A stretch of 64,000 nucleotides of DNA from the NCBI GenBank assembly GCA_025359865.1, contig JANYDH010000079.1:1-64000 (forward strand), in the 5' to 3' direction. The position numbers were made by a program, and so were the translations under genes. The notes beneath the pieces were generated by a model. It was not told the origin of the DNA, searched no databases, and was given only the letters and a program-made list of their open reading frames with translations. The stretch is from Actinomycetes bacterium (GTDB lineage Bacteria; Actinomycetota; Acidimicrobiia; Acidimicrobiales; Ilumatobacteraceae). Positions within the stretch are counted from its first letter, which is position 1. Every line of letters starts with the position of its first letter. This document shows positions 61,878 to 64,000 of the stretch, piece by piece.

Positions 61878-62860
61878 CACAACGCCTCCACATTCTGCGA
61901 GTACACGTCGACCAAGAGCATGGACGGGTCGGGCGTGGGGCTCTCGTCGGCAAACTTGATGGCGGCGTCGATGTCGGCGCGAATCTCGGCCCATACCGCT
62001 TCGGCCTGGTCGGGGGTCATCACTCCGGCTTCGGCCATACGCGCCTGGATACCGTTGATCGCATCGCGCTCTTTCCACCGCTCGACCTCGGCATCTGGGC
62101 GGTACTTGAGGCCTAGGTTCTGCACGCCGTGGTGGTTGTAGTAGCGGTAGGTCTTGGCCTCGATCAGCGATGGGCCGGCACCCGCACGCGCTCTGGCCAC
62201 CGCCTCGACCGCGGCCTCGTACACGGCAACCGCATCCATGCCGTCAACCATCACGCTCGGCATGCCGTAACCGACTGCACGGTCGACGATGTCGGTGATG
62301 GCCATCGTCTTGTGACGCGGAGTGAACTCGCCGTACTCGTTGTTCTCGCAGACGAACACGACCGGCAACTTCAACGCGCAAGCCATGTTGGCGGCCTCGT
62401 GAAAGGCACCGATGTTGGTGGCACCGTCACCGAAGAACGCGGCAGCAACCTTGCCGTTGTCGCGATACTTGTTGGCAAAGCCGGCACCGACAGCAATGGG
62501 GGTACCGGCCCCGACGATGCCGTTGGCGCCGAGCATGCCGAGCTCGAGGTCGCTGATGTGCATCGACCCACCCTTGCCCTTGCAGTATCCGGTCGACTTG
62601 GCCATCAGTTCGGCCATCATCCGGTTGAAGTCGCCGCCCTTGGCAACTAGATGGCCGTGACCACGATGCGTCGACGTGATCTGGTCTTCATCGGTGAGCG
62701 CAACGCAGACGCCGGCGGCGACAGCTTCTTCGCCGACATACAGGTGTAAGAAACCGGGCAGCTTGTTCGCTTCGGCCAGCCGTCCCGCAGCTTCTTCGAA
62801 CAGGCGGATCCGCACCATTCGGCGGTGTAGATCGCGCAGGGTGTCGTCAGTCAGTTCCAC
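61877..62860 (-). CDS. 2-oxoacid/acetoin dehydrogenase E1, alpha subunit
   Basis: 327 residues. Thiamine diphosphate-binding motif GDGATNIGAFHEAANMA, with STHRGHGHLVAKGGD and GKGGSMHISDLELGMLGANG, which matches the acetoin-type E1 alpha (AcoA) pattern. It decarboxylates the 2-oxoacid or cleaves acetoin. GTG 62860 is chosen with AGGG about seven bases upstream; the open frame to 63154 runs through the ThuA gene. Overlaps that gene's end by 14 bases. Confidence 0.92.
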   Translation of the reverse strand: MELTDDTLRDLHRRMVRIRLFEEAAGRLAEANKLPGFLHLYVGEEAVAAGVCVALTDEDQITSTHRGHGHLVAKGGDFNRMMAELMAKSTGYCKGKGGSMHISDLELGMLGANGIVGAGTPIAVGAGFANKYRDNGKVAAAFFGDGATNIGAFHEAANMACALKLPVVFVCENNEYGEFTPRHKTMAITDIVDRAVGYGMPSVMVDGMDAVAVYEAAVEAVARARAGAGPSLIEAKTYRYYNHHGVQNLGLKYRPDAEVERWKERDAINGIQARMAEAGVMTPDQAEAVWAEIRADIDAAIKFADESPTPDPSMLLVDVYSQNVEAL

Positions 62861-63635
62861 CTGGTGTCCCTTCTTCGCCGAGCCCGATGGCCCAACGTAT
62901 GCCTCGACGTAACAGTTCGTAGTACTGCGGCCGTTCCCATGAGCAACGTTCGATCCGCGGGTAGTAGTCGAGCATCGGCGCCATGTCGTAATGACCACGG
63001 CAATGGCCCAAGGTGTTGTACAGCACCGCGCCACGTCCGAGGGGCCGCAGGTATTGCACCAGGTGCTGGTCGTCGCCCGAAGCCCAGTCGTTCTCTGCGA
63101 AGCCGGTGGCGTCACCGTGCCAGTGGGTGTGCAGCAGCGGATGGAGCTGCTCACGATCGTGATACTCCATCAGGTACAGCTCATCGTCGGTGTCGAACGG
63201 CTCGACGCCGGCCACCAACCAGTGGTCGGGATCGGCAACAGTGACCTGATACGGCTGGATCGGAGGGTGGGCGATGAACTGAGAGCCGAGCGTGTGAGCC
63301 CACGTAGGAAAGCATCGTGGTGCCTCGACCCCGTTCGGACGCGGCAGGTCGAGCGCAGCGTTGGTGCCGTGCAGCGCAAGCCACCGTCCACCTTGGTCGA
63401 CCCAGTTGCGAATGGCATGTTGCGACGCATCGGGTGGCCGCAGGTCGCAGGTGTACGACACAAGGAAACTGCTCGCGCAGATCGCCTCGGCATCGTCCCA
63501 CGTAGCGCCGACGCGGACCCGAACGTTGTCGTGCTCACCCAACAGGGTCAGCAGTTCGCGTCGGGCGAAGTCGATGTCGTGGTACTTGCCGCCTGCGACC
63601 AGATAGGCGTCGATACGGGATGGGGCGTCGGTCAT
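62847..63635 (-). CDS. ThuA-like protein
   Basis: 262 residues of the ThuA (trehalose-utilisation) fold, a class I glutamine-amidotransferase-like sandwich: YLVAGGKYHDIDFARRELL, RNWVDQGGRWLALHGTNAAL, HPPIQPYQVTVADPDHWLVA and GRGAVLYNTLGHCRGHYD. The nucleophile Cys of amidotransferases is not in its usual place, as in other ThuA proteins. Upstream of E1 alpha and overlapping it. Its function in the operon is unknown; similar proteins act on sugar derivatives. Confidence 0.8.
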   Translation of the reverse strand: MTDAPSRIDAYLVAGGKYHDIDFARRELLTLLGEHDNVRVRVGATWDDAEAICASSFLVSYTCDLRPPDASQHAIRNWVDQGGRWLALHGTNAALDLPRPNGVEAPRCFPTWAHTLGSQFIAHPPIQPYQVTVADPDHWLVAGVEPFDTDDELYLMEYHDREQLHPLLHTHWHGDATGFAENDWASGDDQHLVQYLRPLGRGAVLYNTLGHCRGHYDMAPMLDYYPRIERCSWERPQYYELLRRGIRWAIGLGEEGTPGGTD

Positions 63636-63689
63636 AGTTGGTCTCAGCAGTGTGGATTCAACGGATCAGGATCAGGCTCATGCCCGGGA

Positions 63690-64000
63690 TCAGAAGTTGA
63701 CGCGCTTCATGAAGCCACCATCAACGGTGATGTTTGCACCATTGATGTGCTTGCCGACATCGCCGGCCAAGAACGCAACCATGTTCGCGACGTCGTGCAC
63801 GGTGCCCAGTTCGCCGCCGGGATGCGCCTTCTGCGTCGCTTCGAAGAACGGCGGCATCGCGCCACGGATCATGTCCCAGTCGCCACCTTCGACCATGATC
63901 GGCCCGGGTGACACCACGTTGCAGCGCACACCCTTGGCACCGAGCACCTGAGCCTGGCCGAGGGTCCACTGCGTGACTGCGGCCTTGAACGCGCTGTAAC
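63690..64000 (-). CDS. SDR-family oxidoreductase, C-terminal part (5' end outside window)
   Basis: The frame is open to the window edge. The visible part starts at the catalytic YSAFKAAVTQW (YxxxK) and has VRCNVVSPGPIMVEGGDWD and the family ending ITVDGGFMKRVNF. The nucleotide-binding half lies beyond 64000. It is upstream of the ThuA gene on the same strand. Confidence 0.88.
   Translation of the reverse strand, partial: YSAFKAAVTQWTLGQAQVLGAKGVRCNVVSPGPIMVEGGDWDMIRGAMPPFFEATQKAHPGGELGTVHDVANMVAFLAGDVGKHINGANITVDGGFMKRVNF

Noticed and set aside
1-64000. tRNA, rRNA or riboswitch genes
   Set aside because: I saw no convincing cloverleaf, rRNA-like stretch or known riboswitch core in the intergenic gaps by eye; a covariance-model search would be needed to exclude small ones.

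Overview
The window is high-GC DNA with GTG and TTG starts and GGAGG-type ribosome sites. It carries many short-chain dehydrogenases (SDRs), an LLM-class (F420-type) oxidoreductase, a Liv-type ABC importer and membrane-anchored Hsp70-like proteins. I read it as an actinobacterium, possibly of the Acidimicrobiia (Ilumatobacter-like). That placement is inference from gene content and codon use; there is no rRNA or marker phylogeny here.

1-7 kb and 12.8-27.9 kb hold a catabolic region: an acyl-CoA-dehydrogenase-like flavoprotein, five SDRs, two MaoC-like hot-dog proteins, a molybdopterin oxidoreductase, an LLM flavin oxidoreductase, a Rieske oxygenase and an MFS exporter. It also has a complete branched-chain-type importer (binding lipoprotein, LivH-LivM fusion, LivG, LivF). 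Two paralogous proteins carry the PEP-synthase swivelling phosphohistidine domain without an ATP-grasp domain. Three promoter regions of this region share one 18-bp motif, so it looks like a regulon for importing and degrading an unidentified compound.

8.1-12.8 kb and 39.1-41.6 kb each hold a DUF4157 (HELTH) protein followed closely by a smaller partner. DUF4157 proteins are linked to extracellular contractile injection systems and polymorphic toxins. The first has a caspase/CHAT-like His...Cys dyad. No injection-system structural gene is present.

28-35.3 kb is housekeeping and regulatory: a COG4705 membrane protein, response regulator, histidine kinase and PAP2 phosphatase in one operon; an Hsp70-like anchored protein with coaE; and a sigma factor with a four-helix membrane protein.

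35.3-58.4 kb is strongly decayed: an AbiEi-like antitoxin fragment, a frameshifted AAA ATPase, a broken tyrosine recombinase, a broken nucleotidyltransferase toxin beside an intact HTH partner, a PP2C response regulator with a nonsense codon and a frameshift, a histidine kinase with a shifted C-terminus, an amidase with its middle deleted, a multiply broken FAD oxidoreductase and a frameshifted VapC. Within it stand an intact Tat-exported sugar-binding lipoprotein and a huge intact cyclic beta-1,2-glucan synthase-like gene.

58.4-64 kb is one minus-strand operon: ThuA-like protein, E1 alpha, E1 beta, AcoX-like kinase-fold protein and E2 of a 2-oxoacid/acetoin dehydrogenase complex, preceded by a truncated SDR. 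A 40-42-bp palindromic repeat occurs at two convergent gene ends, with a half copy in the decayed island.
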